64,000 nt of DNA. Origin: Bacteroidetes bacterium MedPE-SWsnd-G2 (lineage in GTDB: Bacteria; Bacteroidota; Bacteroidia; Flavobacteriales; Flavobacteriaceae). Within the stretch, counting starts at the first letter, position 1; the number at the start of each line of letters is the position of its first letter. Position numbers and translations under genes: made by a program. Location: positions 1-64,000 of the forward strand of contig MPDE01000014.1 of the NCBI GenBank assembly GCA_001874335.1, read 5' to 3'. Of this stretch, positions 17,204 to 26,713 are shown piece after piece. The notes beneath the pieces were generated by a model. That model was not told the DNA's origin. It ran no database searches and saw only the letters and a program-made list of their open reading frames with translations.

Positions 17204-18565
17204 TTAAGAATTTATTAATTGGTCGTCATTTTGTGGCGACCAATTTTTGTATAGCTCAATAACACATAAACTATATACAACTATATATTCCAACCCAATT
17301 AGCCAGAGGTTTTCATTGTGGTCTGAGGTGATGTATGCAAAGTAGCTTAAAACGACCATAAAACTCCATGCTAAGGGGTATCTAAAAGGTGTGAATACGC
17401 ATAGTAAAACTAAACTGGAAACATACCAAGGGTGCACTGTTGTGGTTGTAAAAAGGTAAAAGGTGAGAACCAATAACATGTTAGTAATAACCTGATTTGT
17501 CGATTGGTTTTTTCGCCACAAACTCATGAAAATTACAAAAACAAAGGTTGTAATTGCAAGTAACTTTCCTATAATAGCAATTTCATTATAGCCCGTAATA
17601 CTATAACCAATAGCTCTTAAAATGTAATAAATACTGGCATTGAACTCAAAGTTTTGGAACCATAAAGCCACAGTCTGCGAATAGTTATCTATAAATTGAG
17701 GCGAATAAAAAGGTAAAAACATTAAAATGCAAAACATACCTACAAATGCATAGAATAAAATGCTTTTTCGCCATTTAAAGTATTTAAAAAATAAGGGAAG
17801 AAAGATTAATGGTATGAGCTTAACGGCGATTGAGCAGGCAAATATAAACGCGCCATAAATCAATTTTCTTTTATGCAATAGGTATAAAGCCCACACAAGA
17901 AAAAATAACATTAGACCTTCAAAATGTAAATTGCCACTGAGCTCAATTATTATAAATGGATTTAAGAAATAAAGGAAAATTAAGGACTTAGATAAATTGA
18001 GTTTTTTTAATAATTTTTGCCCAAAGTAAACGATGCCAATATCGGCTAAAAGTAATATGCTCCTCAAAACTATTGCAGCTCCTAAAATATTTGTATTTGA
18101 TAAGTAAGCTGCAATTGTAAAGCAAAGCTGATTTAAAGGTGGATAATTTGTGTAATGACTGGCATTGAGTTGTCCCATACCATTGTATAGCTCCTGAGCT
18201 TGCGCAACCGGAAATTTTCCTGAAGAAATAAAAGATTCTGGAGTGAATAGGTATGGGTTAAGACCTTCAAAAATCATCCTTCCGTCCCAAATAAAACGAT
18301 AAAAATCTTGAGATAAATTTGGGATTGCAGCGATAAATATGAGTCGAAATACAATGCCTATCCCTATCGCGTATTTGAAATTGTATTTAGAAGTCTGGTA
18401 AAGTTTTAGGAAGCAAAAGAAAAGTAAACCGTAAAGGAGTAGCATTTTGAAAACCTCTGTGCGTTCTAAATAATAAGCAAAGAGCGTATAAAGTATTATA
18501 CTTAAAACACCAACGAGAATAGGTATCCTATTTAATTTTAAAAATGAAGAATTAAATAAAGTCAC
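17204..18565 (-). CDS. Polytopic membrane glycosyltransferase-like protein
   Basis: A 453-residue protein with about 11-12 hydrophobic helices. The first extracytoplasmic loop carries QDFYRFIWDGRMIFEGLNPY, typical of polyprenyl-phosphate-sugar-dependent mannosyltransferases (GT-C fold, DUF2029/PIG-M-like). Late in the protein HPWYVSSLV is the usual conserved stretch. The start codon is GTG at 18565; an in-frame stop lies just upstream and the next Met would cut the first helix. It sits 92 bases after a CESA-like GT2 on the same strand. With the GT2 at 20148-20837, a possible polyprenyl-sugar donor synthase, a lipid-linked sugar route is suggested. Confidence 0.8.
   Translation of the reverse strand: MTLFNSSFLKLNRIPILVGVLSIILYTLFAYYLERTEVFKMLLLYGLLFFCFLKLYQTSKYNFKYAIGIGIVFRLIFIAAIPNLSQDFYRFIWDGRMIFEGLNPYLFTPESFISSGKFPVAQAQELYNGMGQLNASHYTNYPPLNQLCFTIAAYLSNTNILGAAIVLRSILLLADIGIVYFGQKLLKKLNLSKSLIFLYFLNPFIIIELSGNLHFEGLMLFFLVWALYLLHKRKLIYGAFIFACSIAVKLIPLIFLPLFFKYFKWRKSILFYAFVGMFCILMFLPFYSPQFIDNYSQTVALWFQNFEFNASIYYILRAIGYSITGYNEIAIIGKLLAITTFVFVIFMSLWRKNQSTNQVITNMLLVLTFYLFTTTTVHPWYVSSLVLLCVFTPFRYPLAWSFMVVLSYFAYITSDHNENLWLIGLEYIVVYSLCVIELYKNWSPQNDDQLINS
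17217..17248 (+). terminator. Rho-independent terminator inside a convergent gene
   Basis: A perfect 9-base-pair stem (AATTGGTCG at 17217-17225, CGACCAATT at 17237-17245) with an 11-base loop runs into a T tract to 17248. It lies 28 bases after the stop of the pseudouridine-synthase-family gene and inside the last 45 bases of the minus-strand glycosyltransferase frame, so the same DNA codes protein and ends the opposing transcript. Confidence 0.7.
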
Positions 18566-18657
18566 TTTTGCTTTAAGTATTTAACAATTAAGTATAGTAA
18601 AATGCTATTTCTTAATTGAAATTACATAAAACATCCTATTAAAAAAAATGCTGGCTT

Positions 18658-20148
18658 TTATGCTTTTGAAGTCAACGATTTGAAGAATACATATCCAAAC
18701 CCAATAAATAACATTAAGTGAAATGGGAATAGTCCAAAATCTCCACCTTGGTCACCTACAACAAAGGCACTGTATAATCCAAATGCAAAATAGAGCATTA
18801 ATAGGCCTTCTAAAATCACATTAAGCGATAATGATTTACGTAAATATTTGTTGCCTTTCCAAGAATCTTTAAGGTTGTTAATGTTGAATTTAGGAGTTCT
18901 AACAAATTCACTTCTTTTACCAGCATGACCTTCAATTACAGCAATTGTATTGTGAAGAGAAAAGCCCATAGCAATTGAGAAAAACGTGAAAAACATCCCC
19001 ACATAACTAAAGAATTTTTTAAATCCACCGCCATAAATCTGTTTAAACATAAACCAGTAACACACAAAAAATATAATGGTACTGCAAACAAAGAAACTCA
19101 TAAAGTAAAAATAGAATCTTAAGTGAGCATATTCGTTTTTGATGTATAACATGGGTATACTCAAAATAGCCACCGTAAAGATGCTTAAAAACATGGTGCT
19201 GTTTAGTAAATGTAATAACCCATGAATTTTAGTTTTTAAGGATATGTTTTTAGAAGAAACTACGCGCCATAGCATTTTTCTAAAGTTTTCAGCGCCACCC
19301 TTATTCCATCTAAACTGCTGACTTCTCGCTGCGCTAATCACTACTGGCAATTCTGCAGGAGTTTCGACATCTTCTAAGTATTTAAATTTCCAGTTTTTAA
19401 GTTGAGCTCTATAGCTTAAATCTAAATCTTCTGTCAGGGTATCGCCTTCCCAATTACCAGCATCGATAATACAAGTTTTACGCCAGACACCAGCTGTACC
19501 ATTAAAATTGATAAAGTGTCCCTTACTGTTTCTACCAACCTGCTCTAAGGTGAAATGAGCATCCAAAGCAAACGCTTGAATTTTTGTAAGGATAGAATAG
19601 TTTCTGTTAATATGTCCCCATCTGGTTTGAACAACGCCTACTTTTTTATCCTTAAAATAAGGGATTGTACGTTTTAGCCAATTGGGTTCTGGCAAGAAAT
19701 CGGCATCAAAAATTGCAATATATTCACCTTTCGCAATTTCTAAACCTTCCTTTAAAGCACCTGCTTTAAATCCGCTTCTGTCTGTTCTCGTAATATGTGT
19801 TATGTTTAGTCCAGACTCATGTAATTGTTTTACGTGAGCGCATGTAGAGGCTACCGTTTCATCTGTAGAATCATCTAAAACCTGAATTTCTAACTTGTCT
19901 TTTGGGTAATCAATTTTTGAAATGTTATTAAGCAAACGCTCCATAACATACATTTCATTGTACACTGGAAGTTGGATGGTGACATAAGGGATTTCATCTT
20001 CATTGGTAAAATCAAATAAATCAGAATCGTCCTCTTTTTTCTTAGAAGATAAATAATTGAATAAAAGATTTAACTGCGCAAGAGCGTACATGAAAATAAG
20101 CACGATTGCTATGGTGTAAATGACAATAATTAACGATTCAAAAAACAT
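18658..20148 (-). CDS. Membrane processive-type GT2 glycosyltransferase (cellulose-synthase-like)
   Basis: A 496-residue inner-membrane glycosyltransferase. One N-terminal helix is followed by a cytoplasmic GT2 domain with all landmarks: DDSTDET, the DxD-like DADFLPEP, the catalytic base TLTEDLDLS and the QQFRWNKG motif of CESA/CrtQ-like enzymes, then four or more C-terminal helices. The family includes cellulose, mannan and glucosylceramide-type synthases; the product here is unknown. The ATG overlaps the stop of the upstream GT2 as TAATG, so translation is coupled. Confidence 0.9.
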   Translation of the reverse strand: MFFESLIIVIYTIAIVLIFMYALAQLNLLFNYLSSKKKEDDSDLFDFTNEDEIPYVTIQLPVYNEMYVMERLLNNISKIDYPKDKLEIQVLDDSTDETVASTCAHVKQLHESGLNITHITRTDRSGFKAGALKEGLEIAKGEYIAIFDADFLPEPNWLKRTIPYFKDKKVGVVQTRWGHINRNYSILTKIQAFALDAHFTLEQVGRNSKGHFINFNGTAGVWRKTCIIDAGNWEGDTLTEDLDLSYRAQLKNWKFKYLEDVETPAELPVVISAARSQQFRWNKGGAENFRKMLWRVVSSKNISLKTKIHGLLHLLNSTMFLSIFTVAILSIPMLYIKNEYAHLRFYFYFMSFFVCSTIIFFVCYWFMFKQIYGGGFKKFFSYVGMFFTFFSIAMGFSLHNTIAVIEGHAGKRSEFVRTPKFNINNLKDSWKGNKYLRKSLSLNVILEGLLMLYFAFGLYSAFVVGDQGGDFGLFPFHLMLFIGFGYVFFKSLTSKA

Positions 20149-20837
20149 TATTTCAAACTATATTTAAAAATCCAACCTAGTATTTTATAGCCCGCTAAGA
20201 TACTACCTTTTATTGTACCTGAAACCTTTGAAACACCAATACGTTTTCTGTACTTCACAGGTACTTCACAATACTCTAATTTTTGTCGTAAAGCCTTGAG
20301 TTGCATTTCAATAGTCCAGCCATAAGTTTTGTCTTGCATCTCTAAATCTAGTAACTTTTGATATTTTATGGCTCTAAAAGGACCTAAGTCTGTAAATTTT
20401 GCTCCAAAAAAGAGTGTCATTAGTCGAGTTGCTAACCAATTTCCAAAAATTTGTTGAGGTGTCATTGATCCGTCTTCTCGTTGAGCATTATTTCTTGATC
20501 CAATAACCAAATCGAAATTATCGTTAAGTATTGGTGCTACTATTTGGGTTAATTCTTCTGGATAATCGCTGTAATCACCATCTAAAAAGACGACTATGTC
20601 TGGTGGTGACGTTTCATTTGCTAAATAAGCCATCCCTTTTAAACAGGCAAAACCGTAACCTTTTTGAGGCTCTTTTAAAACTATTGCTCCAGATTGTTCG
20701 GCAACTAATGCCGTATTGTCTGTTGAGTTGTTGTCAACAACAATTATGTTTTTTACATTTTCAGGAATGTCTTTAACAACATGTCCTATAGATTGATCCT
20801 CGTTAAAAGCGGGAATAATTACAGAAATTGAGGCCAT
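20148..20837 (-). CDS. GT2 glycosyltransferase (dolichyl-phosphate-mannose-synthase-like)
   Basis: A 229-residue soluble or membrane-associated GT2. It opens with VIIPAFNED, then VVDNNSTDNT, with the metal motif FLDGDYSDYPEE. It lacks C-terminal transmembrane helices and ends with an amphipathic stretch (GYKILGWIFKYSLK), as in single-domain Dpm1/DPMS enzymes that load sugar onto polyprenyl phosphate. It is the first gene of a three-gene run with the CESA-like and GT-C-like proteins. The donor sugar is not readable from sequence. Confidence 0.88.
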   Translation of the reverse strand: MASISVIIPAFNEDQSIGHVVKDIPENVKNIIVVDNNSTDNTALVAEQSGAIVLKEPQKGYGFACLKGMAYLANETSPPDIVVFLDGDYSDYPEELTQIVAPILNDNFDLVIGSRNNAQREDGSMTPQQIFGNWLATRLMTLFFGAKFTDLGPFRAIKYQKLLDLEMQDKTYGWTIEMQLKALRQKLEYCEVPVKYRKRIGVSKVSGTIKGSILAGYKILGWIFKYSLK

Positions 20838-20902
20838 TCAATATTTAGATTTACAATGGTTTTTTGTTCTGAAATTGGTTTCATTTCAAAAAACTGTTCG
20901 CG

Positions 20903-20910
20903 CAAAAGTA
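20903..20910 (-). promoter_or_regulatory. Putative -7 promoter box of the glycosyltransferase run
   Basis: On the minus strand the bases read TACTTTTG, matching TAnnTTTG, 65 bases upstream of the GT2 start at 20837. The box also lies between the end of the NapH-like gene and the GT run, arguing for separate transcription. No clear -33 TTG was found. Confidence 0.4.
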
Positions 20911-20920
20911 TCAATTATTT

Positions 20921-22495
20921 TTACTTTAAATAGTCCATTAGATTTATATCATTACCTAATAGTATTTCGGTAGGATTTATCCGTCCTTGTTCTGGTCCGT
21001 TTTCTAACTTTAATACGCCACGAGGACAAACAGCACTGCAAACGCCGCATCCTACGCAACTGGCTCTCACAATATTTTCTCCCTTTTGAGCGTAGGCCCT
21101 AACATCAATCCCTTGTTCACAGTAAGTAGAGCAATTTCCGCAAGAAATACATTGTCCTCCATTGGTGGTAATTCTAAATCGGGATTTAAAACGTTGAATA
21201 ATACCCATGTAAGCGGCAAGTGGGCAACCAAACCTGCACCAAACTCTATTTCCAAAAATAGGGTAGAAGCCAGTACCGATAACCCCTGCAAAGATAGAGC
21301 CTATTAAAAAGCCATAAATATCTTGAATGGTTTGTGTTTTAATTCCCATGACCATTTGACTCCCAGAAAAATAGGTGTACAACGTAAACCCAGTCATTAT
21401 TATGGCGAAGGCTAATACGCCATGCACAAGCCAGCGTTCAATCTGCCATGCTTTAAGTGATTTGTCTGATAATTGTCGGTATGGGTCGCCAAGAGTTTCG
21501 GCCAATCCACCGCAGCCACAAACCCAGCTGCAATACCAGCGTTTCCCGAAAAAGTAAACCATAATAGGTACGATTACTAAGGATAAAACAACACCCCAAA
21601 CAAGAATAAACAAGCCGATGCCTCCGCTAGCAATTAGACTGTCTAAATTCCAACTAAAAAAGAAATCGTAATCAAGAGGAAATGCGTTTTTGAAGTCATA
21701 CCAAGGTTTTTCAAACCTAACCATCAATTCAGGGATAAGAAAGGCAAATACAATTTGAAAAAATAAAACAGATGTTGTTCTTAAAGTTTGGTATTTATTA
21801 TGACGGTATTTTATGTACATTCTAACTCCCATGACGAGCATAACAACGCAATACATAAAGCCATAGAGAAACCATTGACTCGCCATATTGCCACTCAAGG
21901 CTTGGCTAATGGGATCTACTAAATAAGTCCAATTCACTATAAAATCTGGATAGAAATATAGTAGAATATAAAAGCCTACTAAAAAAATAAAAGTAAGCCA
22001 ACCTATCCAACCTCTATTGGTCGCAGAGTTGTGATAAATGCCATTATTTTTGATTCCTGCCGGGCCTAAAATTAGAATTTGAGGCAGGATAAATAGTAAG
22101 GCGCCAATTATTCCAATTCCGAAAGTTAACCACCATAACAACCACTTATGTGTGACAATAAATCCGCTACCAGCACCTTTTAATACTTGGTAAGAAAAAC
22201 TATGAGGTTTATCCCAAATTACCTTTCCCCATTCTTTATTTGCTCGGTGGTTGGTGTTGGCTTCATTAAAAGCAGTTAGCGTTAAATTTGAAATGGCAAA
22301 AGGGCCTTTAAAGGTTTTGTCGACAACTGTTTCATTCATTTTAGAAATAAATACTTCACTAGTTATCCCTTTTTGATTTACAAATGAATTTAATTGCTCA
22401 GAATTCATTTTAAAGTCACCCAGAAAAATAAGCGATATAAATAATCCTAATCCTAAAAAAAATAGGGCAAGGCCAATGCGTTGAACGGTTTTCAT
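20921..22495 (-). CDS. NapH-like polytopic 4Fe-4S membrane protein
   Basis: A 524-residue integral membrane iron-sulfur protein with about eight helices, nearly twice the size of NapH. The C-terminal part is NapH/CcoG-like: WYCSWVCGCGG and WCRFGCPLAAY cysteine pairs in membrane loops, then two ferredoxin clusters (CISCGNCSTYC at about 441-451 and CVGCGVCSAVCPRG). The N-terminal 200 residues are an added membrane region with a periplasmic loop. I place the start at the ATG at 22495, 2 bases after the oxidoreductase stop, because the longer open frame from 22528 overlaps that gene and dilutes the signal helix. It likely carries electrons across the membrane, fed by the reductase upstream. Confidence 0.85.
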   Translation of the reverse strand: MKTVQRIGLALFFLGLGLFISLIFLGDFKMNSEQLNSFVNQKGITSEVFISKMNETVVDKTFKGPFAISNLTLTAFNEANTNHRANKEWGKVIWDKPHSFSYQVLKGAGSGFIVTHKWLLWWLTFGIGIIGALLFILPQILILGPAGIKNNGIYHNSATNRGWIGWLTFIFLVGFYILLYFYPDFIVNWTYLVDPISQALSGNMASQWFLYGFMYCVVMLVMGVRMYIKYRHNKYQTLRTTSVLFFQIVFAFLIPELMVRFEKPWYDFKNAFPLDYDFFFSWNLDSLIASGGIGLFILVWGVVLSLVIVPIMVYFFGKRWYCSWVCGCGGLAETLGDPYRQLSDKSLKAWQIERWLVHGVLAFAIIMTGFTLYTYFSGSQMVMGIKTQTIQDIYGFLIGSIFAGVIGTGFYPIFGNRVWCRFGCPLAAYMGIIQRFKSRFRITTNGGQCISCGNCSTYCEQGIDVRAYAQKGENIVRASCVGCGVCSAVCPRGVLKLENGPEQGRINPTEILLGNDINLMDYLK

Positions 22496-22497
22496 AG

Positions 22498-23844
22498 TTA
22501 CAGTTGTTTTGTGAAAATGCGTTTCCAACTTTTTGGTTTTAGGGAAACTGCTTTGGGTGCGTTTATATTAAATTGTTTTAGGATGTCTTTATGGTAAGAT
22601 TTGTAAAATTCGGGATCGAAGTTTGCATCACTCAAGTGTGAAATTACATAGTCTATCGTTTCACCCTTATTTAATACTTTATCAAAAAAGTCATGTCTCA
22701 TTCGTAAACCAAAAGTGTTGATGCCTATCAATGTTCTTGAGGAGGTATCATAACTAATATGAATACAAATGTTCTCGTTTTCGGCCTCCCAATAAAAGCG
22801 AGATTCGTGTGGTTTCGGTTTTGCCCAAACCCAACCATAGGTTTGATATTCAATATCCAAAAACTTTGCTGAATTAAACCAATGTCCAGGATTGTATTTT
22901 ATTCTATTACCACAAATGGTTTGTGCCACCGTTTCACCCATCATTCTCCCGGTATACCAAACGGCTTCAATTGTTCTGCGTTCGCCAATGGCTTCTCGCT
23001 GTTCGGCACAATCACCAATAGCATAAATGTCTTTAATATTTGTTTCTAAAAACCGATTAACTAAAACACCTCTTTGATATTCAATTTTAGAAGTTTTTAA
23101 AAACTCGATATTGGGAGATACACCTGCGGTTAATCCTACTACTTGACATTCTATTTCTTCACCGGTTTCTAATATTTTTACCGATTTTACTTGCCCAGAA
23201 GCATCAGCATTAATTTGCTCAAGATTACAACCCAAGCGTAGATCAATATGATGTTCTTTGATGTGTTTGTTGATTAATTCGCTTTCTTCAGGAGGCAATA
23301 CACTACCCCAAAAACTTTTTTCACGAACCAAAAAAGTAACTTCAATGTTTCTACTTCTTAGCATTTCTGCCAATTCAATTCCTATTAAACCACCTCCAAC
23401 AATTACGGCACGTTTACATACTTTATTGTTTGGTGCACATTGTTCTAATTGCTCTAAGTCTTGTTTGTGGTACATGCCCATAACCCCTTTTAAATCTTGT
23501 CCGGGCCAACCAAATTTATTGGGTTTACTTCCTGTGGCAATAATGAGTTTGTCATACTGAAGCGATTGCCCTGATGAAAATTTTAAAGTATTGCTGTCTG
23601 CGTCAATTTCTTCGACAAAGCCATTTAGTAAATTAATTTTGTTCTTGTCCCAAAACCAAGATTCGTAAGGCTGTGTATGTTCAAATTTCATGTGACCCAT
23701 ATAAACATACATTAAGGCTGTTCTGGAGAAGAAATAATCGGACTCTGCCGAGATTATAGTAATCTTGAAGTCAGAGTTCTTTCTAATATGGCGAGCAGCT
23801 GTAACGCCGGAAATCCCGTTGCCAATGATAGCAATGTGTTGCAT
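22498..23844 (-). CDS. NAD(P)/FAD-dependent pyridine nucleotide-disulfide-type oxidoreductase
   Basis: A 448-residue flavoprotein of the rubredoxin-reductase/NirB-N-terminal type. The FAD site is AIIGNGISGVTAARHI at the N terminus, the NAD site is VIVGGGLIGIELAEML mid-protein, and the second FAD contact is DIYAIGDCAEQ. No redox-active Cys pair is present. A C-terminal extension of about 130 residues follows the reductase fold. It is directly upstream of the NapH-like Fe-S protein (2-base gap), so the pair probably forms an NAD(P)H-linked membrane electron-transfer module. The terminal acceptor is unknown. Confidence 0.9.
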   Translation of the reverse strand: MQHIAIIGNGISGVTAARHIRKNSDFKITIISAESDYFFSRTALMYVYMGHMKFEHTQPYESWFWDKNKINLLNGFVEEIDADSNTLKFSSGQSLQYDKLIIATGSKPNKFGWPGQDLKGVMGMYHKQDLEQLEQCAPNNKVCKRAVIVGGGLIGIELAEMLRSRNIEVTFLVREKSFWGSVLPPEESELINKHIKEHHIDLRLGCNLEQINADASGQVKSVKILETGEEIECQVVGLTAGVSPNIEFLKTSKIEYQRGVLVNRFLETNIKDIYAIGDCAEQREAIGERRTIEAVWYTGRMMGETVAQTICGNRIKYNPGHWFNSAKFLDIEYQTYGWVWAKPKPHESRFYWEAENENICIHISYDTSSRTLIGINTFGLRMRHDFFDKVLNKGETIDYVISHLSDANFDPEFYKSYHKDILKQFNINAPKAVSLKPKSWKRIFTKQL

Positions 23845-24050
23845 AGTTTTGTAGTTGATGGTGGTTCTGTCGTTATTAAATATAAGAACTTATTCTTAAG
23901 GATGTTAATTTAGAATAGAAACAAATTGAGGGTTAAATGTAAGTTTTATTACATTTTTAAGACGCATAAAACTTTCAAAAAAGTTTGTAAGATAATGTAG
24001 GTTTACTTCGACCTAATGTTCAAATCATTAACTATTTACCCAATTTTAGT

Positions 24051-24761
24051 ATGAAACATTTCTTCACTATAGTTGCTGTGTTTGCTGTTTTTTTGAGCCA
24101 AGCTCAAACTATCGATCAATTTTATAAATCTTCTAACCAGTTTTTTGCGACATATGTGCAGGAAGGAAAAGTGAAGTACTCTGAAGTAGCGGAAAATATA
24201 GGGGTATTGGATGAAATTTTGAAAGAAGCTTCAAATATGGATTTAAGTGCTTTGGGTCAAACAGAAATCAAGGCGTATTGGATTAATGTATATAATCTTG
24301 GTGTCATAAAAATTGTGGTTGAAGAATCTCCAATAAAATCGCCTTTGGATGTTGATGGTTTTTTTGATATAAAACAGATTCCATTTAACGGTAAGCAACT
24401 CAGCTTAAATGCCATTGAGCATGACATTTTGAGGGCGAAATATATGGATCCTCGATTACATTTTGTACTGGTTTGTGGAGCAGTTGGTTGCCCACCCCTT
24501 ATAAGTAAGGCCTATATTCCGAGCACATTAGAGCAGCAATTGGAGGAGCAAACAAGATTAGCCTTAAACGGCAATTTTGTTAAAGTGAATACCAAAAGAA
24601 AAAAGATACAAGTCACCGAGTTGTTTAAATGGTATAAATCTGATTTTACCATGAATCATTCCACAGTGATAGACTTTATAAATAAATACCGACCGGAAAA
24701 AATACCAACAAATTATAAGTTAGAATACTACCCTTATGATTGGAGTATAAACAGCCTTTAA
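24051..24761 (+). CDS. Secreted DUF547 protein (copy 1)
   Basis: A 236-residue exported DUF547 (PF04784) protein. The signal peptide ends SQAQ. Conserved features are AYWINVYNLGVIKIV, AIEHDILRAKY, the Cys motif CGAVGCPPL, and LFKWYKSDF near the C terminus. The reaction of DUF547 is not established; the CxxxxCPP and EHD residues look like candidate functional sites. A paralogue with the same motifs is at 30287-31015 in the arsenosugar operon. It heads a four-gene plus-strand run with a barrel, a GH113-like hydrolase and a BamA-like protein. Confidence 0.88.
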   Translation: MKHFFTIVAVFAVFLSQAQTIDQFYKSSNQFFATYVQEGKVKYSEVAENIGVLDEILKEASNMDLSALGQTEIKAYWINVYNLGVIKIVVEESPIKSPLDVDGFFDIKQIPFNGKQLSLNAIEHDILRAKYMDPRLHFVLVCGAVGCPPLISKAYIPSTLEQQLEEQTRLALNGNFVKVNTKRKKIQVTELFKWYKSDFTMNHSTVIDFINKYRPEKIPTNYKLEYYPYDWSINSL

Positions 24762-24780
24762 CATCCTAATCCCATATCAT

Positions 24781-25650
24781 ATGAAAAACTTAATTTTTAG
24801 TATTAGTCTTTTATTTTGCTTACCTCTGTTTGCTCAAGAAGGTGATGAGTCTCAAAAAAGTGTAATTCAGGAATATACACCATCAAAATTGTTAGAAATT
24901 GGTCAATGGGATATCAAATGGTTTAATAATCTATACACTCAAACCAATAGTACCTTTACCAGTGGGAAGGAACCTCGTGAAAGCTACTTCACATCTTCCT
25001 TAGAAGTTTTTACTGGAGTTTCAAAAGAAAATAGATTGAATGTTGGTGTCTTCGCCGAGTTGAGATCTAATGTGATTAATGATCGAAACGCACTTGATGT
25101 TTTTAAATTTGATGGAGAAACTAATTCTGCCCGTTCTGGGTTAACTTCGTTTGCCGTTGCCGTAAAATTTAGTCCTTTAAGAAAGGTGAGTAATTTTAGT
25201 GTGCTAAGTGCCTTTCATATTCCGTTAGTTGATAATGAAGTTGAAAATGGTGTATTTTTAGATCAGAAAGGGTTTATTTGGCAGAATAAACTATTCTATG
25301 ATTTTAGCTTTTCAGAAGATAAATTTCAATTGTATACTGAGTTAAACACAGAGTTTAATTTTGGTAAGTCTGAAGATAGTTTTGCCAATAATAGTTTGAA
25401 TTTAGTTCCTGGACTTTTTCTAAGTTATTTTCCATCTCAAAAATTTACTTTACTTGTTTTAGCTCAGCATAATCAAAGATTAGATTTAGGTAATGATTTT
25501 GAGCAAAACTTCAGCAGTTTTGGTGGTGGTGCCAAATATCAAATAAGTAGAGTATTAAATGTCGAGGCACTGTATACCAATTTTATTTGGGGACATAATA
25601 CGGGCTTAGGTGAGACTTTTAATCTCGGATTACGCGCATTATTTCATTGA
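24781..25650 (+). CDS. Outer-membrane beta-barrel protein, unknown function
   Basis: A 289-residue protein with signal peptide (CLPLFAQ). The remainder is alternating amphipathic strands ending in a Phe/aromatic C terminus (NLGLRALFH), typical of small outer-membrane barrels. There is no catalytic motif. It lies 19 bases after the DUF547 gene and 31 before the GH113-like gene, so it belongs to that run. I do not recognise a named family. Confidence 0.75.
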   Translation: MKNLIFSISLLFCLPLFAQEGDESQKSVIQEYTPSKLLEIGQWDIKWFNNLYTQTNSTFTSGKEPRESYFTSSLEVFTGVSKENRLNVGVFAELRSNVINDRNALDVFKFDGETNSARSGLTSFAVAVKFSPLRKVSNFSVLSAFHIPLVDNEVENGVFLDQKGFIWQNKLFYDFSFSEDKFQLYTELNTEFNFGKSEDSFANNSLNLVPGLFLSYFPSQKFTLLVLAQHNQRLDLGNDFEQNFSSFGGGAKYQISRVLNVEALYTNFIWGHNTGLGETFNLGLRALFH

Positions 25651-25681
25651 TAACTGTAAATTAGTGTATTAAACTCTCTCT

Positions 25682-26698
25682 ATGATGGTCTTTAGAATTT
25701 TATGTTTATCAATTATTGTAAACTTATTTTGGTCTTGTGACGGGCATTCGCAAATCGTAAATGGTGTTAGTTTTGTTGCCGCACCAGATTCTATTTCGGT
25801 GAAACATGTTAAACCTGTTGTTGATATACATGCAAATTTTGCTGCCGTAATGCCTTTTGGTTTTGTAAAATCTCTTGGTCATCCTGATATAATTTATAAT
25901 ACCGAAAGACAGTGGTTTGGCGAAACTGTGGCTGGCACGGCACAGTATATTAAACAGCTGAAAACCCATAATATTCAAATAATGATAAAACCTCAAATTT
26001 GGGTTTGGCGTGGCGAATTTACCGGTAAGATTGAAATGCTTTCTGAATCTGATTGGCAGAGTTTCGAAACGGCGTATTCTAAGTTTATTTTAGAACATGC
26101 ACAATTGGCTGAAGATACCAATGCTGAGATGTTTTGTATTGGTACAGAATTAGAAACATTTGTAGCTAATAGGCCTCAGTATTGGGAAAAATTAATAGAA
26201 CGTATTAGAGCTATTTATAAAGGGAAATTAACCTATGCAGCAAATTGGGATGAATATAAAAGAACTCCTTTTTGGAAGGATTTAGACTATATAGGTGTAG
26301 ATGCGTATTTTCCGGTTAGCGATTTAAAAACACCCTCGGTTGAAGAATGTAAATTAGGTTGGCAAAAGCATAAAATGGTATTAGAAGACATATCTAAAAC
26401 ATTTAATAAAAAGATTCTATTCACCGAATTTGGTTACCGCAGTGTTGATTACGCAGGTAAAGAACCCTGGCGATCGGACCGCTCAATGACCGCTGTGAAT
26501 TTTGAAGCACAGAACAATACAACTCAAGCTCTTTTTGAAGAGTTTTGGCATGAATCTGATTGGTTTGCCGGTGGGTTTATTTGGAAATGGTTTCATAATT
26601 ACGAGCGAAGTGGAGGAGAAGGTGATTCTCAATTCACCCCTCAGAATAAGCCCTCAGAAGAAATTGTAAAACGATTTTTTAAAGCAAATCAGCAATAG
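25682..26698 (+). CDS. Glycoside hydrolase (GH113-like), exported
   Basis: A 338-residue protein with an export signal ending WSC, a possible lipoprotein. A TIM-barrel-type glycosidase resembling GH113 (beta-mannanase-like family). Candidate acid/base Glu156 is in FCIGTELETF and candidate nucleophile Glu249 in LFTEFGYRS. Other conserved stretches are MIKPQIWVW, LTYAANWDEY, DYIGVDAYFPVS and FIWKWFHNY. GH113 enzymes act on beta-mannans, but substrate cannot be set by sequence alone. It is the third gene of the DUF547/barrel/BamA-like run. Confidence 0.82.
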   Translation: MMVFRILCLSIIVNLFWSCDGHSQIVNGVSFVAAPDSISVKHVKPVVDIHANFAAVMPFGFVKSLGHPDIIYNTERQWFGETVAGTAQYIKQLKTHNIQIMIKPQIWVWRGEFTGKIEMLSESDWQSFETAYSKFILEHAQLAEDTNAEMFCIGTELETFVANRPQYWEKLIERIRAIYKGKLTYAANWDEYKRTPFWKDLDYIGVDAYFPVSDLKTPSVEECKLGWQKHKMVLEDISKTFNKKILFTEFGYRSVDYAGKEPWRSDRSMTAVNFEAQNNTTQALFEEFWHESDWFAGGFIWKWFHNYERSGGEGDSQFTPQNKPSEEIVKRFFKANQQ

Positions 26699-26713
26699 TG
26701 ATTATTGAAAAGT

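Noticed and set aside
20921-22528. Longer NapH-like start at 22528
   Set aside because: It overlaps the reductase gene, while the ATG at 22495 gives a clean gap and signal helix.
26705-26713. TTG start for the BamA-like gene
   Set aside because: The ATG at 26714 provides the proper signal peptide.
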